Assembly (NCBI GenBank): GCA_035714005.1
Contig: DASTMQ010000139.1
Coordinates: 1 to 8,619 of the forward strand
Source of the DNA: AWTP1-13 sp035714005
GTDB taxonomy: Bacteria; Pseudomonadota; Alphaproteobacteria; Rhizobiales; Hyphomicrobiaceae
Length of the DNA stretch: 8,619 nucleotides
Direction of reading: 5' to 3'
Each line of letters begins with the position of its first letter. Position 1 is the first letter of the stretch. The notes beneath the pieces are model-generated. The model saw only the letters and a program-made list of their open reading frames with translations. It made no database searches and had not been told where the DNA came from. The translations under genes and the position numbers were made by a program. Shown piece by piece: positions 1-5,248 of the stretch.

Positions 1-336
1 AAGATCGTCAACGCCATCTGCCGGCGCCTTCCGGGCGCCGAGGTGTCCGACCCTTGGGGTGGCGGGCACGACGCCTGGAAGGTCGGGGGCAAAATGTTTG
101 CCTGTATCGGGGCGGTAATGCCGGGCGTCTCCGTCAAGACCGACAGCATTGAGACCGCAGAAATGTTGATTGAGGCCGGTGTCGGCGTGAAGGCGCCCTA
201 CTTCCACCGCTCCTGGATCAACCTGCCGTGGGGAACGTCCGAGGACGAGCTGCGCCACCGACTGAAGGCGTCCTATCGGCTGGTTCGCACCAGCCTGACC
301 AAGAAGGTGCAGGCCCAGCTCGAGCCCTTTGAGTGA
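1..336 (+). CDS. MmcQ/YjbR-family protein, C-terminal part
   Basis: The frame is open from the first base of the window to a TGA at 334-336, so the N-terminus lies outside; 111 residues are visible. The GTG at 43 is in frame, but good family-like sequence precedes it (KIVNAICRRLPGAEV), so it is not the start. Family features seen: DPWGGGHDAWKVGGKMFA (residues 18-35), the VSVKTD strand (43-48), and the late SWINLPWG segment (71-78) followed by an amphipathic helix that ends the protein. MmcQ/YjbR proteins are small (about 110-130 residues) with a CyaY-like fold; they are annotated as DNA-binding, but the physiological role is poorly known. Only about 5-15 residues should be missing. The gene converges on the hydrolase gene on the other strand. 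The family call is good; the role is not known. Confidence 0.85.
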   Translation, partial: KIVNAICRRLPGAEVSDPWGGGHDAWKVGGKMFACIGAVMPGVSVKTDSIETAEMLIEAGVGVKAPYFHRSWINLPWGTSEDELRHRLKASYRLVRTSLTKKVQAQLEPFE

Positions 337-417
337 GCCGGCAAACGTCACGCCGCCAGACCATGCTGATGCGTTTGGAATGCGACCGCTGCAGCCGGTC
401 GGCGCCGCGGCCCTATC

Positions 418-1284
418 TCAGGGGAAGCGCGCCAGAAACGCCGCCGCGGCGCGCACCGCCGGCGGCGCATAGAGAATGGCGCGGTGGCCCAGGCCCTCCA
501 GGGCGTGCAGTTGCGTGCAGGCCACCGCGGCGGCCATGCGTTCGGCATCGGCAAAAGGCACTTCGTGGTCGTCGCGGGCGTGCAGGAGCAAGCTTGGTCG
601 AGCGATCGCGGTCAAAAAATTGCTGCCGGTAAAATCCACGATTCGACGCTGGGCCAATCGCTCAAGCCGGCGCTCGAAAGCGGCAAGCGCCGCCGGCGAC
701 AGACCCTGATCATCGCCAAAGCGTCGCGTCACATCGGCGAACCGGTCCGGCACCGCAACGAGCACGTAGGCCTCAAACGGGATAGGAGCCGGCATCGGGC
801 GCCGACCTTCGCCGGCGACCAGGAGGGCAAGGCCCCCGACCGAATGGCCGATGGCGAACCGGATCGGGCCCAGGGCGTGGGCCACGTCGTGGACCGCCTG
901 CGCACAGTCCATCAGGTTGGTTTGCTGGCCCGCGCTTTGCCCATGGGCAGGAAGGTCGAGCAGCACGGATCGTATGTTGCGGCGGCACAAATAGTCGGCA
1001 AAGGCGCACATGAAGGCGGCCTCGCCGGTCCACCCGTGCACCAAGAGGGCGCTAGCGGTTGCGCGCTGCTCGGGTTCGAAGGCGTAGGTCTGAACCTCAC
1101 CGACGCTGGTTGTTAGACGCTGGGCGCGCGCGGACCGAAGATGAAATCGGGCCCGGGCCACCAGGCGCTCGTGATCCTCGCTGCGGCAGTCCGAAAGCTG
1201 CGGCGTGCAAAACCTTAAGAAGGCGCGTGCGCCGGCGCGTTCGGGAAGACGGTCATCCTCTGTCAGGCTGAGTAGTGTGCTCAT
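418..1284 (-). CDS. alpha/beta hydrolase
   Basis: A 288-residue protein of the alpha/beta-hydrolase fold. Visible parts: the oxyanion-loop HG in LVHGWTGEA (81-89), the strand and turn VLLDLPAHGQSAG (107-119), the nucleophile elbow GHSVGG with Ser148, a candidate acid in LLLHARDDHEVP (Asp238 or Asp239), and the catalytic His267 in EGLGHRAIL. All triad elements are present and correctly spaced, so it should be an active serine hydrolase. The substrate cannot be read; the LDLPAHGQS wording is typical of broad esterase/lipase-like members. The first about 60 residues are a poorly conserved N-terminal extension. The start is uncertain: the frame is open up to 1527, but the extra 81 codons read like non-coding sequence. 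I chose the ATG at 1282-1284, although its ribosome site is weak. An internal start nearer the core domain is possible. No signal peptide is evident. Confidence 0.8.
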   Translation of the reverse strand: MSTLLSLTEDDRLPERAGARAFLRFCTPQLSDCRSEDHERLVARARFHLRSARAQRLTTSVGEVQTYAFEPEQRATASALLVHGWTGEAAFMCAFADYLCRRNIRSVLLDLPAHGQSAGQQTNLMDCAQAVHDVAHALGPIRFAIGHSVGGLALLVAGEGRRPMPAPIPFEAYVLVAVPDRFADVTRRFGDDQGLSPAALAAFERRLERLAQRRIVDFTGSNFLTAIARPSLLLHARDDHEVPFADAERMAAAVACTQLHALEGLGHRAILYAPPAVRAAAAFLARFP

Positions 1285-1523
1285 GACATGCCATTGCAAT
1301 CTGCCGCCGCCAGTGTGGCGGAGGGATCCGCTATGGCAGCCAATCCGATGTCGAGCGCATCCCGCACGGGGCGACCAGATCTCGCGCTTGTGCCAGGCCC
1401 TGCTCGTTTCTCCGTTTCCAAACGATCTTAGCGGCCTTGAGTTCGATGCCGATCGGTAGAAACCCTGGAAAGGCCGTGCCGAGATCGGCAGGTGGCAAAC
1501 GGGCGCGGCCTGCCAACCAACGC
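1285..1523. other. gap between hydrolase and MFS remnant, no clear gene
   Basis: This stretch lies upstream of the hydrolase and should hold its promoter, but I see no convincing -35/-10 pair. A short minus-strand frame (1331-1531, TTG start, 66 residues, with the segment IGIELKAAKIVWKRRN) has a protein-like composition but no family I recognise. It could be a small hypothetical gene, part of the decayed region next to it, or chance. The upstream extension of the hydrolase frame also crosses this stretch and looks non-coding. Confidence 0.4.
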
Positions 1524-1794
1524 TCAAGCAACGGTCGCGGTCATGCCAGGCGGGACTGCTGCGTTAGGCTGACGCGGGCGAGTTGGCGAGATGGCCTGCA
1601 CGAGGAAGCGGGCCACGGCCGCCAACAGGCGGGCCTCGATGCCAAGAGGCCAGAAACAAGCGGCGCAAGAACCGAGGCGATGGGGCGCGTGCCGTAGGTC
1701 GTGACGTTGATCGCGGCGGCGCGGCCGGGCAGCTCAGGTGGCGTTACCGTTTGTCGCAGCGTCGTCGTGCTGATCACCCAGAGGATCGGTCCTG
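1524..1794 (-). pseudogene. MFS transporter remnant, C-terminal, frameshifted
   Basis: On the minus strand, bases 1792 down to about 1645 encode GPILWVISTTTLRQTVTP, then GRAAAINVTTYGTRPIA and LVSGLL. This matches the late transmembrane region of major-facilitator exporters of the EntS-like type (pattern GPxLWxxxxTTLRQxxTP...GRxxAxxxxxxxGxxPxG). The expected continuation, GIEARLLAAVARFLVQ, follows in a different frame from 1643 down, ending at a TGA at 1524-1526. Losing one base in the codon just before GIEA (about 1644-1646) explains the shift. The rest of a normal protein of about 400 residues is absent: the methyltransferase stop lies only about 100 bases upstream. It is therefore a truncated and frameshifted remnant with no expected transport function. 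The exact left limit of homology upstream of GPILW is unclear. Confidence 0.7.
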
Positions 1795-1895
1795 CACAGC
1801 ATCGGGCCGGCCCGAGCCCGTGCGGTCGCGCCAGCCGCGGTGAGGAGAGCTCTCGAGCGCGTTGCCATTTGCAGCTTGCCGAGCGCCGATGCCCC

Positions 1896-2756
1896 TTACG
1901 GGTTGAGCGCGGTTGCAATCCAGACCGCAGCCGCGAGCTGCACGGTTTCGCCTTTTTGATAGGGGGTGAGGGCCGCTCGGATCGAGGCTTTAACGCGGGA
2001 GACAACCTCGGGCGGTTGGCCTTCGAGCGCGCGGCTTACGGGCCCGATGTCGAGGGCGCCAGCGACCGCGGCATCGAGCCCTCGCCCGACCGCGAGGTCG
2101 AGCGCAAGATCAACGGCCGCAAAGGCAATCGAAGCAAAGCCGGCCTCGCTCAGGATCCGACGCACGCGCTCTTCGCGGGCAAACGCAAATGGTCCGGGAT
2201 CTTCTGGGCCGACCTCGGGCAGGCGCGGCACATGTTTGTAGGCTTCTTGCAGCGGCAGAAGCATCCACGGGTTCTGCCGCGGCTCCCGCCAGGCGGCAAA
2301 TGCAAGCCGGCCGCCGGGCCGCAGTCCCGTGCGCATATTCTGAAAAGACAGCGTCGGATCGGCGAAGAACATCACACCGAACCGGGAGAATATGAGGTCG
2401 GCCGCGCCAGCCTCGAACGCGTGCACGGTGGCATCGGCAAGGACAAAGTCCAAGGGGAGGTCCGAGGGCGCGCGCTCGCGCGCGCGTGCCAGCATGGGCG
2501 CGGAGATATCGACGCCGACCACCCGGCCCTGCGCACCCACCCGCCGTGCGAGCGCAATGCTGCTTGCCCCACAACCGCAGCCGATGTCGACGACGCGCTC
2601 GGCCGGGGTGACGCCTGCCCGCGTCAGGAGAATGTCTTGGATTGGACTGAGGACGCGATCGAGCGTTTCCTGGCGATCGGTCCAGCGGCGGCCCGCGGCC
2701 CCGTTCCAATAGGCCGCCTGGTCTGCGTTTTGCTCATGCACGCGCGTCGTGTTCAT
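1896..2756 (-). CDS. class I SAM-dependent methyltransferase
   Basis: A 286-residue protein with a Rossmann-type methyltransferase core. Motif I is VVDIGCGCGASSIALA (55-70), the SAM-ribose acidic residue is Asp83 in VVGVDISAPML (79-89), motif II is the FVLADAT strand (104-110, Asp108), and the post-II segment is ADLIFSRFGVMFFADP (119-134). The loop LRPGGRLAFAAWRE (145-158) is motif III. This layout matches UbiE-like small-molecule methyltransferases. The N-terminus (NADQAAYWNGAAGRRWTDRQE) resembles a large group of uncharacterised bacterial methyltransferases that begin with AxxWxGxxGxxW. The acceptor is unknown. The frame extends to 2822, but the first 22 residues there are basic and unlike the family, so I prefer the ATG at 2754-2756; its ribosome site is weak. 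It is transcribed away from the other methyltransferase, with the shared gap between them. The two proteins are not close relatives. Confidence 0.82.
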   Translation of the reverse strand: MNTTRVHEQNADQAAYWNGAAGRRWTDRQETLDRVLSPIQDILLTRAGVTPAERVVDIGCGCGASSIALARRVGAQGRVVGVDISAPMLARARERAPSDLPLDFVLADATVHAFEAGAADLIFSRFGVMFFADPTLSFQNMRTGLRPGGRLAFAAWREPRQNPWMLLPLQEAYKHVPRLPEVGPEDPGPFAFAREERVRRILSEAGFASIAFAAVDLALDLAVGRGLDAAVAGALDIGPVSRALEGQPPEVVSRVKASIRAALTPYQKGETVQLAAAVWIATALNP

Positions 2757-2883
2757 TGGCGGTCGGGCTCCACAGCTGCGGCGAGGCGCGCGCCGCTTAT
2801 CCTGGTCAGTGGCCAGCGGCACAGAAGCGCGGGTTTGCCGCGTCTCGCGCGGCCCGCGTCCCCCAGCAGCCGGTGTCTAGTGG

Positions 2884-2930
2884 CCAGGGTAATAACCAAA
2901 GTAATGGCCCAAGGTAATAGCCAGTGTAGC
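2884..2930. repeat. degenerate 12-13 bp tandem repeat
   Basis: Four imperfect head-to-tail units are visible: CCAGGGTAATAA (2884-2895), CCAAAGTAATGG (2896-2907), CCCAAGGTAATAG (2908-2920) and a worn CCAGTGTAGC (2921-2930). The shared core is CCA-N2/3-GTAAT. It is AT-richer than its surroundings and sits midway between the two divergent methyltransferase genes. It may be a regulator array or simply a slippage product. Confidence 0.55.
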
Positions 2931-2969
2931 CGAGCGCGGGCGTCTCTGCCTACTGACCTACCTGGTCGA

Positions 2970-2982
2970 GCGCCTCAGGCGC
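2970..2982. promoter_or_regulatory. GCGCCT-C-AGGCGC palindrome
   Basis: Perfect 6-bp arms surround a single central base, about 100 bases upstream of the methyltransferase start at 3082. It could be a half-site pair for a repressor or a short hairpin in the leader. In DNA this GC-rich, a palindrome of this size can also arise by chance. Confidence 0.25.
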
Positions 2983-3066
2983 GAGATGCAAGGCTAGGGG
3001 AAAGCGATGGCGGCGGCTAATATGCCGTCGCGCCTCTTTGCGGCGCCGCCGCGCCGCCTAAGGCCT

Positions 3067-3075
3067 GGCGAGGAG
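3067..3075 (+). promoter_or_regulatory. ribosome binding site deciding the 3082 start
   Basis: GGCGAGGAG lies six bases before the ATG at 3082. The upstream in-frame ATG at 3007 has no comparable site, and the peptide between them (AAPPRRLRPGEE) is not family-like. This places translation initiation at 3082. Confidence 0.75.
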
Positions 3076-3081
3076 ATCAGC

Positions 3082-3897
3082 ATGCTCGACAAGGTACAAG
3101 CGCACTATGGCAGCACCGCGGGGCTGGCCGCGACGATCGCCGAAAGGCTGCGGGCGGCGGGCAAGCAGCCTGGCCAGATCACCACGGCCGATCTGGCGTC
3201 GGTGGATGAGTTTCACATACGTGGTCGCAAGGCGACCTTGGAGCTGGCGAGCCGCATGGAACTGGGCTCGGGCTCGCGGGTCCTCGACCTCGGCAGCGGC
3301 CTCGGCGGCCCGGCGCGGACGCTGGCGGAAGTCTATGGCTGCTCGGTCACCGGTATTGATTTGACGCCAGAGTTTTGCACCGCGGCCCAGGAGTTGTCGC
3401 GTTGGGTGGGATTGGCGGACAAGGTCAGTTTCAGTCAGGGAGATGCGACGGCGCTGCCCTATGCGCCGGCAACCTTCGACGCGGCGATGACGATCCACGT
3501 GGCAATGAACATCGCCGCCAAGGACGCGCTTTACGCCGCTGCGCATCGCGCCCTCAAAACAGGCCGCATCTTTGCCGTTTACGATGTGCTCAAAGGCGAC
3601 GGCGGCGAGGTGCTTTTTCCCGTGCCCTGGGCGCGCGATCCGGCCACCAGCCATCTTGCGACCCCTGCCCAAATGCGCGAACTCCTGCAAGGGAGCGGTT
3701 TCCGCATCCTGGACGAGATCGATTCCAGCGAGGAGAGCGGGGCCTGGTTCAAGGAGGCAGCGGCGCGCATCGCGCAAGTGCCGCCGCTGAGTTTTCGCAC
3801 CTTTCTCGGCGACGACTTCGCGCACATGACCCGCAATCAGGTGCGCAACCTGACGGAGGGGCGCATCAAGACCGTCGCCTACATTTGCCGGAGCTAG
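3082..3897 (+). CDS. SAM-dependent methyltransferase, glycine-betaine/tocopherol-MT-like
   Basis: A 271-residue methyltransferase. Seen: FHIRGRKATLELA (45-56) before the core; motif I VLDLGSGLGGPARTLA (67-82); SAM-ribose region VTGIDLTPEF (89-98, Asp93); QGDATALPY (119-127, Asp121); the post-II segment FDAAMTIHVAMNIAAK (132-147); motif III-like LKTGRIFAVYDVL (158-170); and FPVPWARDP (179-187), then LATPAQMRELLQGSGF. The FHxRGRxAT opening, the GSGLGGPAR loop and the FPVPWA segment mark a widespread bacterial group often annotated as sarcosine/dimethylglycine or tocopherol-like methyltransferases. The true acceptor is seldom proven and is unknown here. The GEGGR-type turn before the last core strands is replaced by KTGRI, a mild oddity. 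The start is fixed by a good ribosome site. It converges with the cupin gene, 71 bases apart. Confidence 0.85.
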   Translation: MLDKVQAHYGSTAGLAATIAERLRAAGKQPGQITTADLASVDEFHIRGRKATLELASRMELGSGSRVLDLGSGLGGPARTLAEVYGCSVTGIDLTPEFCTAAQELSRWVGLADKVSFSQGDATALPYAPATFDAAMTIHVAMNIAAKDALYAAAHRALKTGRIFAVYDVLKGDGGEVLFPVPWARDPATSHLATPAQMRELLQGSGFRILDEIDSSEESGAWFKEAAARIAQVPPLSFRTFLGDDFAHMTRNQVRNLTEGRIKTVAYICRS

Positions 3898-3968
3898 GCC
3901 GCCGAAAGTGGCAGATTAGAAACGCAACGAGCCGCATTCCCTGCCCTTGCGCGGATGATCGCCGGCAA

Positions 3969-4304
3969 TTATTGGTCGCGGCCGCGCACGTGGGCGGGGG
4001 GTGAGGTGGCTTCCACGGCAGTAAACTCGCTCAAGATGCGGTAGGCGTGCTCGGCGCCGGCCGGGACCAGCCAGGCATCACCGGGCTCAAGCATCACGGT
4101 TTGCCCTTCGATCACCAGCTCGGCCTGGCCGCTCAAGACGTAGCCTACCGTTTCATAGTCTCGCCTGGTCGCAGGCTTTCTCTGCGGCTTTTCCTTTTGC
4201 CAGAGCCGCAGCGAGACGTGTTTGCCGGAGACCAGATAGGTTTGATCCATCTCACCATGCGGCGAGGCGTTACTCTTGACCTTCTTGACGGTGGTGTCGA
4301 CCAT
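3969..4304 (-). CDS. small single-domain cupin protein
   Basis: A 111-residue one-domain cupin. The second cupin motif is clear: LEPGDAWLVPAGAEHAY (72-88) with Gly75, Pro81, Gly83 and His86. The first motif region reads RDYETVGYVLSGQAELVIEG (48-67): the Glu51 and the YVLSG turn are kept, but the HxH pair that normally supplies metal ligands is absent (Arg-Asp-Tyr in that place). It may therefore bind metal weakly, use other ligands, or not be an enzyme. The ending FTAVEATSPPAHVRGRD is typical of a cupin group I associate with Rhizobiales. No signal peptide is visible, so it should be cytoplasmic. The ATG at 4302-4304 follows AGGAAA at a suitable distance. It is read away from nuoI, with the 13-bp repeats about 40 bases upstream. 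Function unknown. Confidence 0.82.
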   Translation of the reverse strand: MVDTTVKKVKSNASPHGEMDQTYLVSGKHVSLRLWQKEKPQRKPATRRDYETVGYVLSGQAELVIEGQTVMLEPGDAWLVPAGAEHAYRILSEFTAVEATSPPAHVRGRDQ

Positions 4305-4343
4305 GACTTTTTTCCTAATGCTTGAACGGTGCTCGGGCGGGGC

Positions 4344-4382
4344 GAGGCTAGAGAGTGAGGCTAGAGAGTGAGGCTAGAGAGT
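4344..4382. repeat. three perfect 13-bp tandem repeats
   Basis: The unit GAGGCTAGAGAGT occurs three times without a mismatch or gap (4344-4356, 4357-4369, 4370-4382). The array begins 40 bases upstream of the cupin start and lies 85 bases upstream of the nuoI start, inside the shared divergent promoter region. Perfect copies imply recent expansion or selection. A 13-bp period is near, but not equal to, one helical turn. Confidence 0.95.
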
Positions 4383-4410
4383 ATTGTCGCAACGTTAGGC
4401 CGGGCGCGGC

Positions 4411-4466
4411 GTTCCACGCCGCCTTGAACGCACGGAACACGTTCGCGTTCGGGCCGTTCCCCGTTC
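4411..4466. promoter_or_regulatory. cluster of GAAC/GTTC tetramers upstream of nuoI
   Basis: Seven copies of GAAC or its complement GTTC fall in 56 bases: GTTC at 4411, GAAC at 4426 and 4435, GTTC at 4441, 4447, 4456 and 4463. The centre forms the dyad GAAC-AC-GTTC (4435-4444). The last copy touches the nuoI ATG. This could be an operator array or an mRNA structure occluding the start. It does not fit the alphaproteobacterial LexA box (GTTC-N7-GTTC), as no pair has N7 spacing. Confidence 0.4.
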
Positions 4467-4467
4467 A

Positions 4468-4989
4468 ATGCGGCTCGGTCTTTGCAAAAACATTGGTCAC
4501 AGGCTCAGCTTTCGCTCTCTGCAAGCCCCCTTCCTTCTGGAGTTTGCCAGCGCCCTGGCGTTGTCCTTGCGCTATTTCTTCAAGCCCAAGGCCACGCTCA
4601 ACTATCCCTTTGAGAAAGGGCCGATCAGTCCGCGCTTTCGGGGCGAGCACGCGCTGCGCCGCTATCCCAACGGCGAGGAGCGTTGCATTGCCTGCAAACT
4701 TTGCGAGGCCATCTGTCCCGCCCAATGCATCATCATCGAGGCCGGTCCCAGGCAGGCCGACGGGACACGGCGCGCCACGCGCTACGATATCGACATGCAC
4801 AAGTGCATCTATTGCGGCCTGTGCCAGGAAGCGTGCCCCGTCGATGCCATCGTCGAGGGGCCAAACTTCGAATTTGCCAGCGAGACGCGGGAAGAGCTCT
4901 ATTACGACAAGGAGCGGCTGCTATCAAACGGGGAGAGGTGGGAGCGCGAGATCGCCCAGGCGCTGGTGCTCGACGCGCCCTATCGCTGA
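4468..4989 (+). CDS. nuoI: NADH-quinone oxidoreductase subunit I (NuoI-like), orphan
   Basis: A 173-residue ferredoxin-like subunit of complex I, which passes electrons through clusters N6a and N6b in the peripheral arm toward the quinone site. Both [4Fe-4S] motifs are intact: CIACKLCEAIC (Cys73, 76, 79, 83) and CIYCGLCQEAC (Cys113, 116, 119, 123). Family blocks around them include RYFFKPKATLNYPFEKGPIS (35-54), RFRGEHALRRYPNGEERC and ELYYDKERLL. An extra Cys87 sits where Ala is usual. The length is only slightly above the usual about 162 because residues 1-20 (MRLGLCKNIGHRLSFRSLQA) do not look like the normal short N-terminus. The ATG at 4468 is the only ATG available; no clear ribosome site precedes it. 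No other nuo gene is present in the window; ctaD follows on the same strand after 259 bases. It is either a second nuoI copy or a displaced one. Confidence 0.92.
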   Translation: MRLGLCKNIGHRLSFRSLQAPFLLEFASALALSLRYFFKPKATLNYPFEKGPISPRFRGEHALRRYPNGEERCIACKLCEAICPAQCIIIEAGPRQADGTRRATRYDIDMHKCIYCGLCQEACPVDAIVEGPNFEFASETREELYYDKERLLSNGERWEREIAQALVLDAPYR

Positions 4990-5248
4990 TGGGCGGATCC
5001 CGAGGCGGGGCGGCCTGCTCGCAGCGCCGCGCTCGGGCGTTGGCTAGAGCGCAGCCAAAGCCCAAGGGCTGCGGCACTTGCTCGCGGGGGCGTATCGCCA
5101 ACGCAGCGGAACTGCCGGCGCGGGCCCGAAGGCCTGGCGCCCGTGTCCCTTCCGCGCCGCGACCAGCGGCAAGCTGCGACAATTCTTCGTGGAACTGGAA
5201 CCCGTTGCGTTGCTTTCCTCGCACAACCAACGCGACAAGGCATCCGAC
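4990..5248. other. gap between nuoI and ctaD
   Basis: The 259 bases hold no recognisable gene. The ctaD frame happens to stay open back to 5078, but the peptide there (GAGPKAWRPCPFRAATS) is unlike any CtaD N-terminus. The gap is long for an operon, so ctaD may have its own promoter, though none can be assigned by eye. No hairpin with a T-run follows nuoI. Confidence 0.5.

Larger units (their letters stand above)
2757..3066. promoter_or_regulatory. divergent methyltransferase intergenic region
   Basis: About 310 bases separate the two divergently read methyltransferase genes and should contain both promoters. It holds the degenerate tandem repeat at 2884-2930 and the palindrome at 2970-2982, listed separately. 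The plus-strand methyltransferase frame is open from 3007, but its ribosome site puts the start at 3082. No clear sigma-70 promoter pair can be assigned by eye. Confidence 0.4.

Noticed and set aside
484..1116. A 210-codon open frame on the plus strand
   Set aside because: It is antisense to the hydrolase, whose catalytic triad is complete.
2468..2489. A run of alternating G and C, possible Z-DNA
   Set aside because: It encodes the ARARERAPS part of the methyltransferase, where Ala/Arg codons in a GC-rich genome produce such runs.
1701..3020. A 439-codon open frame on the plus strand
   Set aside because: It lies antisense to the well-supported methyltransferase gene; its product is Arg/Gly/Pro-rich with no family features, as expected for a GC-rich shadow frame.
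3058..3825. A 255-codon open frame on the minus strand
   Set aside because: It is the mirror of the plus-strand methyltransferase, with His/Arg-rich composition and no motif.
4411..4466. LexA/SOS box upstream of nuoI
   Set aside because: The alphaproteobacterial box needs GTTC-N7-GTTC (or its complement); none of the tetramer pairs has N7 spacing.
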